From Russula earlei (Eukaryota; Basidiomycota; Agaricomycetes; Russulales; Russulaceae): 29,634 nucleotides of DNA. The notes under the pieces are model-generated. The model was not told the DNA's origin, did no database searches, and saw nothing but the letters and a program-made list of their open reading frames with translations. Below, in pieces: positions 1-9,627 of the stretch (position 1 is its first letter; each line of letters starts with the position of its first letter). The position numbers and the translations under genes were made by a program. The DNA lies in the NCBI GenBank assembly GCA_025769875.1, contig JAGFNK010000620.1, positions 1 through 29,634 of the forward strand. The letters run 5' to 3'.

Positions 1-207
1 CCACCTATGATCGAAAACAAAGAAGAATATGAAATTGAGGCAATTCTAGATGCTAGAATATTTGATCAAAAATGTAAAATACAATACCTCATACACTGGA
101 AAGGGTACCCTGCATCAGATGACTCCTGGGTTGACCACCATGACCTAAATGCCCCCAAACTCCTCAAAGAATACTATTCCACTGCAGCTAGACGACCAAA
201 TGTATAA
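1..207 (+). CDS. C-terminal end of a chromovirus pol polyprotein (E3), chromodomain
   Basis: This is an open frame entering from the window edge and ending at a TAA at 205-207. The visible residues are a typical Ty3/gypsy chromodomain: an acidic lead-in (EEYEIEAILDAR), then IQYLIHWKGYP, then DDSWVDHHDL and a Leu/Lys-rich helix. Chromodomains at the end of integrase are known to steer insertion toward particular chromatin. The rest of pol lies upstream of the window. The last 59 bases overlap the next frame, which holds the 3' ORF of the same element. It could only be confused with a host HP1-like protein, but the polypurine tract and LTR further downstream (13710-13908) place it in a retrotransposon. 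Confidence 0.85.
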   Translation, partial: PPMIENKEEYEIEAILDARIFDQKCKIQYLIHWKGYPASDDSWVDHHDLNAPKLLKEYYSTAARRPNV

Positions 208-774
208 AAGACTGTCCAAACAGCCACTAAGCCCTCACTGCCCTCTCCCCCCATACTCAACCGACAACAACATGTCCTCCACTCCCAACTCTCCTATCTC
301 TCCGTCAACCACCCTGGTCCCTACTCGACCCTCTTCCCCAACTCTCATACCACTACTGCCTTCCAGAGAACCATCCTCATTGACTGCTGCCACCACTAAC
401 ATCAGACTTATAGTTAGAGGTGCGGCACAACATGCCACTATGGTCATCCAAGCCCATGAACTGTGGAACAACAACTCTCTGTCAACCATACTCTATGCCT
501 TTGGCAACAGATCTCCCACTCTAGGAACAACTAGTCCCCTCAGGTCTCGAAGCCTGTCATACCATGTCTGCTCCCCTTCACCAGATCCCCTTCCCATTCC
601 CCCTCACACTGACCACATCATGCTTCTTGATGAAAACTTTCAACCATAACCCAGAGAAGTGACACCTCCTCCGGCCTATGTCCCTCCCCCCAACAATACA
701 CAAACTATCAATCAACCTACAGAGCTATAAGAACTAGGAGAAGGATGGGAAGAGGGAAACCTAGGACTAGAGAT
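149..774 (+). pseudogene. E3 post-chromodomain 3' ORF, part 1 (Pro/Ser/Thr-rich)
   Basis: This is a separate frame overlapping the chromodomain end. It reads Pro/Ser/Thr-rich (PNSPISPSTT-like) and then a more ordered stretch (IRLIVRGAAQHATMVIQAHE). It is interrupted by TAA at 647-649 and again at 728-730. It then runs with ELGEGWEEGNLG to the E1 insertion point at 774, and the same frame resumes at 10463. The real start is unknown; ATG at 149 or 271 is possible, or fusion to pol by frameshift. An inverted second copy of the later part lies at 28859-29634, which shows this is a conserved part of the element rather than chance. Function is unknown. Confidence 0.65.
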
Positions 775-1605
775 TGTCAAGACACGTACTGCTGATCCGT
801 GTGGACTCAGGAGCAGGTGGGCAAGGGTCGGAACAGATGGTACGCGGCGTAGGCGGCGTTGAACAAGAGGACGAGCCAAATGACTAAGATGTACCAGATG
901 GGGACTGGTACGTGTAACTGGAGGCAGAGGCGAAGGTTAGAAGCCAGTGCAACGAGGGGGCTTTAAACAAGGCGGTCGTAGAAGAGTACCTTGGGAAGCG
1001 AGAGGAGTCTTTAAACTGAGCGGTCGCAGGGGAGTACCCAGGAAGATGAGAGTATCACAAATGGACAGTCTGACGACTGCCATGCTTCATTGGGGCTTAT
1101 ATACAGTGTACAGGGTCGATTACAAAGACCTTGGGACTATTCTAGACTCTTTGGTACCATCCAATAGGACTACAGAGGCATAAACTTGCTTGTGTCAAGT
1201 TTCAGGCTTACTGAGCGCATTACTGATCATTGTGGAGCGATGACATCATTATGATGTCACTGTGGAGTGCTTAGTGAGCCTATGAGGTCACTGTGGAGTC
1301 GCTCAGTCAGCTATGATGTCATTGGAGCCTGGATGACGTCAGATGATTTATGCAACAGTTTCTAAGAGTTTGTGCCGCTGTTTCGGGTCCTTGGTGGCTG
1401 GGTGGCCATGTGGCTGCCACGCGATGATTACCCGATTAGGAAACGGGTGCCTGGTCGAGTTATAGTGCCTTTGCAATAGCGATATCTTGCACTGCAGGGG
1501 GGATAGCCCAGAAAACGGAAGGGAGTTGGTAATGCAAAATGAGAGAGGTCTCTCTTGAGTGAAATAGGACCATCTACGGTCAGGGACTGGCCTTGGTTCG
1601 TAACA
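775..1605 (-). repeat. E1 3' LTR
   Basis: 831 bp, sense on the minus strand, beginning TGTTACGAACC at 1605 and ending CTTGACA at 775. By hand comparison with the partner LTR I count 2 substitutions and 5 single-base indels, so over 99% identity, which implies recent insertion. A TATA-like box (GTATATAAG, 1105-1097) precedes the predicted start. Upstream of it lies a cluster of CRE-like sites in 30-31-bp degenerate tandem units (1231-1341). The same LTR family recurs as solo LTRs at 21028-21856 and 23513-24335. Confidence 0.95.
1231..1341. promoter_or_regulatory. CRE-like tandem array in the E1 LTR U3
   Basis: Three units starting TGTGGAG (1231, 1261, 1292) and a fourth starting TGGAG (1323) repeat at 30-31 bp. 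Each ends in an ATF/CREB-type sequence: TGATGTCA, TGAGGTCA, TGATGTCA, and finally the perfect palindromic CRE TGACGTCA at 1334-1341. Positions 1241-1259 form a near-perfect palindrome of two TGACATCA half-sites. The array lies upstream of the TATA box in sense orientation, where a U3 enhancer is expected. Binding by an ATF/CREB bZIP factor is an inference. The same array is present in the partner LTR, with its CRE at 10184-10191. Confidence 0.55.
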
Positions 1606-1620
1606 TTCATCCCCTCTTTA
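1606..1620 (-). other. E1 polypurine tract
   Basis: The minus strand reads TAAAGAGGGGATGAA directly before the 3' LTR start TGTTACG. This is the expected site and composition for the plus-strand primer of an LTR retrotransposon, and it confirms minus-strand orientation. Confidence 0.85.
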
Positions 1621-1844
1621 TAGACTTGTTGCTCCTGCAACGGTAGGGACTTGTTTCTTTGGAAGGTGGAGTAGTTTGCATATGAAAAGTCGAAGTCTGT
1701 TTGTTCGTGGGGAATTCTTTCTTGTTCTATGGATTGCTTTGGGGATAGCTGTGGTCGATTGAGTGCATGTGATCGCAGGGGTTCTTTGAAAAGTTCGTTG
1801 GTAACAAGGATAAAGGTAATCGTCGACAGAGGTCATGATGAGAG

Positions 1845-2124
1845 TTATTGGTTTAGGGGGTTACTCCTGGTGGGAATTGTTTTAAGCGCTTTCGGATATT
1901 TCCGATGGAAGTCTTTGACAAGTGATTGCGCTCTTGATAGGTTAGAGGCTGGTTCCCAAGTATTTTCTGCAGCAGTGTACCCTTTCCATTTAACTAAGTA
2001 TTGAATCCCTTTGCGGTTCGGGGAGAGTCGAGAGTTTAAGATCTGTTCCACTTCGTATTGCTCTTCTCCTTCGATTAGTACCGGTGGTGGGTTTGAGAAG
2101 TTAGGGCCGTGGGCAGCGGTTTCT
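1845..2124 (-). pseudogene. E1 chromodomain at the end of integrase
   Basis: The clear frame runs 2051-1845 and reads EQILNSRL, then IQYLVKWKGYTAAENTWEPASNL, a canonical chromodomain with aromatic-cage type residues (Y, W, W). It is followed by a basic tail to the stop. Positions 2124-2052 continue the polyprotein linker in the same frame. The connection to integrase is broken by a single-base shift near 2200. The stop lies about 225 bp from the polypurine tract, so unlike E2 and E3 this element has little room for a 3' ORF. Confidence 0.85.
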
Positions 2125-2802
2125 TTATAAGGTTTGATCAGGGAGTGGTGAAAAACTGGGTGTATCTTCCAAGACTTTGGTAGTTCGAGGCGAACGTTTA
2201 CTGGATAGGCAGTGGTGACTTTGAATGGCCCGTAGCGTCGAGGGGCTAGTTTTGCTTTTGGGTGAGTCGGTTCGTAGATTCGTGGCTTCCAGCCATACTT
2301 GATCCCCTTCTTTAAAACGAAATGTGGAGGTTTGAGGTCCTGATTGCTTCATGATTTCTGTTGCTCGGTTCAGGGAGGCAGCTACTTCTTCTCTGAGTTG
2401 GTTTAGTCTTGATAGTCTTTCTTGGATTGAAGGGAACTTTGATGTAAAGGCAAGGGGCGGAGCAAATGTTGGGTTAAAGCCATACCAGACCTCAAAAGGG
2501 GGTTTGTTCGTAGCACTGTGTTGTCTGGCATTATGTGCGAACTCCATAAAGGGAATCAGTTCTGCCCAATTGTCTGCTTGATGGTTGCAAAATATTCGTA
2601 GGTATTGTTCTAGTTCTTGGTTAACTCGTTCTGTTTCTCCGTCTGTCTGTGGGTGATATGCTGTGCTTAATGATACTTTGACATTAACTTCTTCCATAGT
2701 TCTTGAGTAACTTTTGCTGCGAATTGAGGGCCTCTGTCCGATATTATTTGTGTTGGGAGGCCTATTCTTCTCCAGACATTGTTCATGATTAGTGTCGCTG
2801 TT
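2125..2802 (-). pseudogene. E1 integrase, C-terminal half of the catalytic core and GPY-type region
   Basis: The frame 2697-2125 carries AYHPQTDGETERVNQELEQYLR, which supplies the third catalytic residue (E), then FKEGDQVWLEATNL of the C-terminal domain. The second catalytic Asp lies in the short gap above it: [12 protein letters not shown], Asp codon at 2738-2736, readable in another frame between 2802 and 2698. Two single-base shifts, near 2810 and 2690, therefore split the core. A further shift near 2200 turns the C-terminal domain into the out-of-frame tail. All DDE residues are still present in the DNA. Confidence 0.85.
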
Positions 2803-4248
2803 TCATCCTGCTGTGATTGTCTTGTGGCAAGGGGTAATGATTATTGCTTTACTGAATCGATCTACCACGACTAGGAGGCTGTCAAAGCCTTGTGAAATCG
2901 GTAGGTCCGTGATAAAGTCCATGGTAATGCTTTTCCATACTTCTCCGGCTGGTGTAATTGGTACAAGGGGTGTTTCTGTCTTTGGACGGTTCTTTGTACT
3001 CTGGCAAATTGCGCAACCGTCTACGTAACTTTTGACATAGGTTAGCATTCCTGGCCACCAATAGTTTCGGCTGATTAGTTCGTAGGTTTTCCATTGGCCA
3101 GGATGTCCGGTGGCAAGGGAGTCGTGGTGTAGTTTCAGAATTTTCTTTCTTAGGGTGTCGTTGTTTGGGATATAGACCTTTCCTTTGAATAATATTAGTC
3201 CATCTTCGAGGTTCCAGTCCTGTAAGCCTTTGGATAGTCGTCTTGGTCCATTCTTTATAATGATTGCTAACGCGTTAGATACTTCTGGGTCATAGTCTTT
3301 GCTAGATCGTAGTTGTTGTCGAAGTTCTTGGTCGCCGATTGGTTCTGTAGCGGAGGTGCGTGTTGCTCTGATTTTAAAAAATTTGTCATCTAGGAGCACC
3401 TTTCCATCATTTTCGTTTTGTATCCCCTCTTTAAAGTCTGGCCGCCTGGACAGACCGTCTGCTTTGTTCATAGTACCTGGGTGATGCGTGATAGTGAAGT
3501 CAAAATTGCTAAGGAGGAGTGCCCATCGGGCTTGTCGTCTTGTGAGCTTTTGTTTTGTCATGAAGTAAGTCAAGTTATTGTGGTCTGTCCATAGATCAAT
3601 GGGGTGTGTAGCGCCTTCAAGGTAGTGTCGGAAGTGCCAAAGGGATAAGACAATAGCAAGGAGTTCTTTATCGTAGATCATGTAATTTCGTTGTGCGGGG
3701 TCCAAGGATTTCGAGAAATAGGCTACTGGGTGATATCTATTAAATTCATCGGGTTGTTCCAAGATTGCACCGACTGCAAAGTCACTTGCATCGCAGATGA
3801 GTCGAAAGGGTTTCGTATGGTCAGGTAACATGAGGATTGGGGCCGTTGTGAATGCTTGGATTAGTTTCTGAAATGCTTGTTCTTCATCGTCTTCCCACTT
3901 GAAGGGGTTTTCTTTCTTTGTTAAGTTAAACAAGGGTCGTGCTATTCGAGAGTATTGGTGGATAAATCGTCGATAGAAGTTGCAGAATCCTAGAAATGCT
4001 TGTACTTCCGTAACATTGGTCGGAGTAGGCCACTTTGTAATGCCTATTAACTTGTCTTGGTCCATGGATATTCGTCCTTGGGAGATATTGATGCCTAGGT
4101 AACTAATAGAGGTTTGTCGGAAAGCACATTTCTCTGGTTTCAAGTATAAGTCGTGGTCTTGGAGTGTTTTTAGGACCTTATGTGTCCAGTCGTCTAGTTC
4201 GTTCAAGGTTTGTGCCATGATTAGTATATCATCTAGATAAACAACCAC
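2803..4248 (-). pseudogene. E1 reverse transcriptase (palm), RNase H and integrase N-terminus
   Basis: 481 codons. Residues 4-7 are the catalytic YLDD, and the ATG at 4248 is internal to the polyprotein rather than a true start. An RNase H domain follows (FRLICDASDFAVGAILEQ, later FTDHNNL-type WTDHNNLTYF and HHPGTMNKADGLSR). Residues about 374-419 form the HHCC zinc domain (HHDS...GHPG...CAICQSTK). At about residue 444 the first catalytic Asp appears in ITMDFITDLP. The frame then ends at a premature stop. It overlaps the upstream RT frame by 16 bases through a one-base shift just before YLDD. Together with neighbours this is a normal-sized gypsy pol. Confidence 0.92.
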
Positions 4249-4998
4249 TCGTTCAGTGGCAATGTATTTGCTAGGATGGTGTTCATAAAGCGTTGGAAAG
4301 TGGCTGGGGCGTTGCAGAGACCAAATGTCATTATCAATGGTTCGAAGAGCCCTAATGGTGTCTTGAATGCCGCTAGGTGTTCATCGCCTTCTCTTAAGCG
4401 GATATTGTTGTATCCCCATCGTACGTCAAACTTGGTAAAGTATTGGGCTCCTTGGAGTTTGTCAATCAATTCGGGAATCAAGGGTAGTGGATACGCGTCT
4501 TTGACAGTTGCTGTATTCAGGGCTCTGTAGTCTTGTACTGGTCGTAGACTTCCTCCTTTCTTTTCTACAAAGAAGAATGGGCTGGCAATAGCTGCTTTTG
4601 ATGGTCGGATTGTGCCTCTTTTCAAATGTTCGTCTAAGTATTCTTTTAGGGCTTGTAGTTCCTTGGGAGTAAGTCGGTAGATGCCAGAATCGCGTCGGGC
4701 GACTCCTGGTTTCAGATTGATTGCATGGTCCCATGGTTGGTGAGCAGGGAGGCGTTGAGAGGCTTGTTCGTCAAAAACCTTTCGCCATTTCAAGAACTGG
4801 GCAGGGATAAGTTCGTCTAGTGTCTTGGGGGGTGTTTCTGCATGGGCTAGTTTGGTAGCTGTGGTTGATTTGGCTCTTATGCTGATTGTCACTGGTCGGA
4901 ATGCGTTGTAGATTTGTTCGTCTACACATGGGTTCAATGGTCCTTCAGTATCTGGGAAGATTAGTGCAGCAATGTTTGCAAATTCAGGTTCTTCGTCT
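4233..4998 (-). pseudogene. E1 reverse transcriptase, N-terminal fingers and palm
   Basis: The frame contains the usual gypsy RT landmarks in order: PFFFVEKKGGSLRPVQDYRALN, YPLPLIPELIDKL, YFTKFDVRWGYNNIR (first catalytic Asp) and TPLGLFEPLIMTFGLCNAPATFQRFM. It terminates out of frame just before YLDD. Upstream of the internal Met at 4937 the same frame reads FPEDEEPEFANIAALIFP, the protease-RT linker, which joins the protease frame through a one-base shift near 5000-5040. Confidence 0.9.
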
Positions 4999-5631
4999 TC
5001 AGGAAAAGTAAGCGCTTGTATTTGGTAATTCCGCGTTCCAGATGCAGATGCAATGGTTATGCTTGGGTGCGTGGTAAGGCAGGTCGTGAGGACAATTCCT
5101 CAGCGTGATTGTGTCGTTTGCCCAATCGATATCTGGGTTGTGGTGTCGTAGCCAGTCTGTTCCTAAGATGATGTCGTGATCTCCAATGTTAGTGACAAGG
5201 AATTCTGCTTGTTCGTCATGGGTAGCGCCTGTATGCGCTTGAATGCGGAGTCTCTGGATAGTGCTAAAGCGTATTAGTCCATTGGCATTTTGTGTTCCAT
5301 CTACATTCTGTGCTGGCAATGGTTTGGTCATAGTTCGGAGGTGCAGGTGGTGTCTTTGTGCGAATCGCTCGTGGATTATCATTCCTTCTGCTCCACTGTC
5401 GAGCAGAGCTCTTGCACCGATTTCTTTGCCACTTGTCTTCCCTACTAAGGTAACTTTCAAGGCAATGGAAGGGGAGCGAATATTCTTGGTAAAAACTTTG
5501 GGGTAATTGATTTCTCTTTGTATCGTACTGATTTGGACCGCGTCCCTCCTCGGTGCAGAAGGGGGTCCAATTAAAAATCCATAGGAGCAGATCTTGGGCG
5601 GAGGATCGAGTCTGCAAGTGTTTCTCTCCAA
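4999..5631 (-). pseudogene. E1 retropepsin-type aspartic protease
   Basis: 210 codons with the single active-site motif ALLDSGAEGMII (DSGA at residues 78-81) and a downstream LGTDWLRHHNPDIDW, the second hallmark of Ty3-type retropepsins. It cleaves the Gag-Pol precursor. The frame overlaps the end of the gag frame (5571-5631) in a different register. That is where Ty3-like elements often place a translational frameshift, but with so many other shifts in this element it cannot be taken as programmed. Confidence 0.88.
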
Positions 5632-7076
5632 GTCGTTAGTGATGCAACAGGAACGGGTTCTTCTTGCGCAGGTTCGATGTTTTCATCTTGGATGGTCGTA
5701 GCTCTGACTGTTTGGGGGCGAGATCCTTGTCGTTGGCGTCCTTGAGCTGCTTTCTTTGCTCTACATTGATTTGCCATATGATTCTTCTTTCCACAATAGT
5801 AACAGAGATTGTTCTTGCGTCGAAACTCTTTCTCTGTATCTGTGAGGGGTTTCCTTTCACTTCTGGATTCCCAGGGTCGTTCATTGGGTTCTCCTTGGTA
5901 CAAGTTAATTTCCAAGGGATTATCTGATCCTTGAGTGTTTAATCCTCGGGTACGCACAGAGCGTCCTCCTCGAAAAGCAGTGGAGTTGTATAGGTGGAAA
6001 AGGTTGTCAAATTCTCTTGCTGCTTTGACAAGGGCTGCAAGTGTAGTTGGTGTCGGCGTGATCCCTAGTATTTTCTGATGTAGGGCCGGGTTAATATTCT
6101 TCCTGAATGCGTACATCTTTGTTCTTTCGTCGGTGGTAGCTCGTGATGCGTGGTGCGACCATTTCTGATACCATTCATTAAATGGTAGTTTCCCTTGATA
6201 ATAGGTGTGCATGGTATTAGCGGAGGCCAATTCTGCTTCTGCAGGAATAAAATGATCGGCAAAGGCTTTCTTGAAGTCGTCCCATGACCCATAGTCTGCT
6301 ACGGTACGAGCCATAGCCTTGGTGGTTTGTTCTCTAGCCCATGCTCCAGCGGGTGTTCCTACTTTAAAGTGGGTTAGTGCAGCGGCAACTTTCTTGCTTT
6401 CATCTGTAAAGGAGTCGCCATTGATGTAATAATAATTGGCCAAAGCTGCCCAAAAGGCTTCTGCGTTATCAGCCTTTCCGTCAAAGGGTTCTGGTGCTGT
6501 TCCAACAAGGCGCGGATTGCTTGACATGGTGGGATTCTGAGTTGTTGTAGCTGTAACAATAGGTGGGGCTGAACCTTGTAGTTGGATTCTAGTTGGAGTG
6601 AGCGTTCGAGGGACTGCTTGTGGTACGTTGCTAGTTGTATGAGGAGTAGGTTGTTGGGTATTACGCCGAGTAGAAGGTCCTGGAGTGGTGCTTCGAGTGC
6701 TCTGAGCAGTTCCTAGGATAGCGGTAACTTCTTGAGGTGTTCTGGCTGAGAAATCGACTTCTCGATTGTTATAGTAAACCCAATGTCTTCTAGAACGGCT
6801 CCACTTGACTGGTCTGTCTAGGAAGAGGCCTGTGTAGTTATAGGGGTTGAAGTCTTGAACGTTTTCTGCTCCTGGGGCTGCCGCTTTAAGTTGTTCGGTG
6901 GTAACTTCGTCGTTATCGTCTTCGTATAACCAAGTGTCAGAAAGATTTCCGTGGTTGATAATAGGTGTGCCTGCAAATTTTCCTCGGTAACAGTGATCTT
7001 GGGTGTCGTAACTGAGGTTTTCAAATAGGAGTGGGATTAGATTTTCTTCTTCGTCAGTGATGTCCTCTCCTAGTGC
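5571..7076 (-). pseudogene. E1 Gag (capsid and CCHC nucleocapsid)
   Basis: The strongest part, 6527-5571, has the Retrotrans_gag pattern (FDGKADNAEAFWAAL...HFKVGTPAGAWA...WDDFKKAFADHF). It then carries a basic region and one zinc knuckle CYYCGKKNHMANQC (CX2CX4HX4C, 5804-5763). The frame stays open above the Met at 6527 up to 7076. It reads Thr/Pro-rich and then acidic (TDEEENL, YEDDNDEVTTEQL), so the apparent start at 6527 is probably internal. A TGA at 7079-7077 and a frame change join it to the sequence above. Confidence 0.87.
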
Positions 7077-8588
7077 TCATAGATCTAGACGACTGTTATA
7101 GTCCAATGGCCGTTGTTCCAAGGATATGCAATGGTGTAGGCTGGCTTTAGTCGAATGGTATCAGGGTCTTCCTTGATGTTTTCTTAATTGGATTCGGGAG
7201 TATTCTTCAGTAATGCTGCTTTGTGTTAGAACTACTCGGGTTTTCCACAGATATCCTTCAAATTCTGCTGGAGAGATGGCAAAGTCACTTATTTCCTTGG
7301 TGGGGTGCTTGTAAACTATAAAGTGTGTCAGTCGTTGATGCCAAGCTTGGGTACAATAATTCTTGAATTCAATTAACTCTCTCCTTGAACGCGTAGGTAG
7401 GTTTAATGCTAAGAAGGATTGTTCTGGTAGATAACAGTGTAAATCAGTATTCCTAAGATCGGCACTATCAGGGGATTCAACAAGGGGTGATGCAAAGGGT
7501 TGGATAGGTATGACAGGGGTAGGAATACGATTGGTAAACAAGGGTACGTAGGCGTCAGGAGGGGTAGGAGGTAATGGTCTTTCAACAAGAAATCCTCTTG
7601 CGTTGGGAACTGTTTCTCTCTCAGGGGGTCGTTGGGATGACGCGCGTCTCCTGTGTCGAGGAGCCAGATTTATCGAATGGGGAGATGGTAATCGCCTGGC
7701 GTCCACAAGGTAATTCCGTCAGGAGTAGGGGGTGTGTCTGGTCGAAAGTTGCACGTGCAATACTCTGTTTTGCAGTTACACCTTGCTGTCCACGGATTTG
7801 ACTCAGTATCTTCTGTGCTGGCAGACCAACGTTCTTGGCTAGTTGGGACAGTGGTCTGAATCGGTGTGAGGGGTCGAGGGGCGAGACTTGAGGCTTCTAG
7901 GATAGCTGGGACAGAATAGTACGCAGGGGGACCAGTATATGAGGCGTCTGGGCTGGTAATTGCCCAAGGTTGATTGTAGTCTGCGTCGTATAGCCAAGAG
8001 TTAGTTTCCCAGTCAAAGGTGTTGTGTATTCCTGGTACAACAGCAAGTTGGACGTAAGATTGATTTTCCCTTTGTATTCTGTTGAGGCGTAGGTGGTAGA
8101 ACTGGACAGGTGAGACGATAGTAGCTGATGTATGTCCAACCTAAGTAGAACAAGCGGTATCCTGTTCTCAAGGAGTGGATAATGATGTGGTGGCGTGGTT
8201 GAATGACTCTGGTCCAGAGGTTTAATTCACTGGCGCGTAAGGATTGGTAGTCAACTGGTTGTCCTTGGATGTTCTTTGCTTGAGCAAGGTGCCAATATAA
8301 TAGTTGTTGTCGTGCTGGAGGTAGAAGTCGACTAAGGGTTTCAAGATATAGTGCGTGTTCGTCGTGGCTTAAGAGTTGTCCAAAAGGCAAGACTTCAAGG
8401 AACTCTTTAACAATAAGATGGGGAAAATCTTCGTGAGGTGGTTCAACTCCTGGTACGTCGTGTAAGTTGGTTAAAGTGGTGACAGGGAATGCGACGGAGG
8501 TCCAAGTTCGATAATGATTTAAGTTTAAGATGTGTCGAGTAATAGCGTCTTCTTCTTCGACTTCTTCTAAGGCGTATTCTCGTGGCAC
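7077..8588 (-). pseudogene. E1 unusual coding region upstream of gag (ORF B)
   Basis: Minus-strand coding continues for about 1.5 kb upstream of the recognised capsid. Frame 8588-8013 starts MPREYALEEVEEEDAI and contains LEVLPFGQLLSHDEHALYL and a Leu-rich helical part. A different register between about 8030 and 7680 reads NTFDWETNSWLYDADYNQPW and a Cys cluster CNCKTEYCTCNF. Frame 7706-7161 is basic and Pro-rich, then FLALNLPTRSRRELIEFKNY. Pieces 8588, 7706 and 6527 share one frame with short shifted gaps, so an ancestral ORF of about 1,000 codons from 8588 to 5571 is likely. I do not recognise a domain in this part. Confidence 0.55.
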
Positions 8589-8642
8589 TTTAGTTAAAAC
8601 AAAAGGATCTTTATTCGATCTTTATTGAAGCGTTACAAGGGT

Positions 8643-8663
8643 GGTTCTTACTTTTTAAGAACC
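8643..8663. other. Perfect 8-bp stem-loop between ORF A and ORF B of E1
   Basis: GGTTCTTA, loop CTTTT, TAAGAACC. It lies in the 127-bp non-coding gap between the stop of ORF A (8716) and the ATG of ORF B (8588). It may act on translation of the downstream ORF, or may be incidental; nothing else in the gap is recognised. Confidence 0.4.
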
Positions 8664-8715
8664 GTGCGCAAGATCTATGGTTTCGAGCTGGTACCTCTCG
8701 ATTAATTCGAGAGGG

Positions 8716-9581
8716 TTAGGGGGAATACGAGGCGTAAAGCAGAAAGCGAAGTAGCTGGGGGTTAAAGCGGATGGTGTCGACTGTATAAGTCGAATAGTGA
8801 CGTAGGAGACACGCGGTTACTGTTCTCCTCGAAGTGTAAGTAGCCGTATGCGAAAGCGAGACGTCCGTCCAAGAAGTCGTGTACGATAGATAAGCAAAAG
8901 GAGCCCTCGTAAACAGGGCGGTAGATAGCAGGCAAGGTAAGTAGTTTCCTAAATAATGACGTGTTAAAAATGTATGCAATGCGTCCGAGGGGGAAGTCAG
9001 CGTCCGGGGCGTATATCCCGACGTTGGAGCAGATGCCAAAGGGGGTGAGATTGTACTGGGTGGCAAGGGCAGCGTTGGAGGGTTCGACCGCAAAAGTGTG
9101 GACGATGCGTGCACGAAAGGCTGTGGTGAAGGTGTCTGTGAACGCGCGACGAGCTAGTTGGTCTGAGGTAGGGATGCGTCCGAGGTAGTCTTGATGATTC
9201 AAGTCGTGGAGGGGGCGCCACTGCTCCTGGCGACGATTGGTGGTAGGGAGGACGAAGTACTGGTGCGGATGGAAGCGAAATGCTGTGCAAGGGGGACGGT
9301 CAAGGAAGCCTTCAGGCAAGGGAGGTCGGTCCGCTTGCTGTTGCTCGTTCTGCGCAGGAGGGGGAGTGCCGACAGGGACAAAGTCACCTGGAATAGGCTG
9401 GGATGATGGTGGGAGACGATGGTGGGGCTGTTGGGGAGTACAAGATGCTGAGGGGCGAGGATGTGTCGACCGGGTCGACGTCTTCAGTGAGGATGCGAAG
9501 GGCGGTGCGTGGGGTAGGTTGCAGAGGAGAAGGGAGGCGCAAGGAGGTGTTAACCAAAGTGGGGGAGTTAGGAGTGGACAC
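8716..9581 (-). pseudogene. E1 leader-proximal ORF A, function unknown
   Basis: The first ORF after the 5' LTR starts at ATG 9581, 46 bases inside the LTR edge. It is Ser/Thr/Pro-rich (residues 1-65), then after a one-base shift near 9400 reads GDFVPVGTPPPAQ. It continues in frame 9319-8762 with a compact globular-looking sequence (FHPHQYFVLPTTNRRQEQW, FGICSNVGIYAPDADFPLG, DFLDGRLAFAYGYLHFEE). A second shift near 8790 leads to a stop at 8716, about 288 codons in all. I see no zinc knuckle, protease or membrane segment. Its position is that of gag, but it does not look like Gag. It may be a divergent N-terminal structural protein. Confidence 0.5.
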
Positions 9582-9615
9582 TTGAGCGTTGGCTGGTCAA
9601 TACAGGGATGATGAG

Positions 9616-9625
9616 AGACTGTCCA
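9616..9625 (-). other. E1 primer-binding site, probably self-priming
   Basis: Two bases inside the 5' LTR, the sense strand reads TGGACAGTCT. It is exactly complementary to AGACTGTCCA in the LTR at 9922-9913, which lies about 33 bp downstream of the TATA box, where the mRNA should start. This is the arrangement of Tf1/sushi-type elements, whose mRNA 5' end folds back to prime reverse transcription. A tRNA ending GACTGTCCA would be the alternative. Confidence 0.6.
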
Positions 9626-9627
9626 GA

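Noticed and set aside
235..489. Minus-strand open frame of 84 codons opposite the E3 3' ORF
   Set aside because: Shadow of the Pro/Ser/Thr-rich + strand frame; low-complexity composition and no recognisable motif.
9191..9611. Several + strand frames rich in Gly, Arg and Val
   Set aside because: Antisense to ORF A of E1, whose minus-strand frame reads as a plausible protein in the element's sense orientation.
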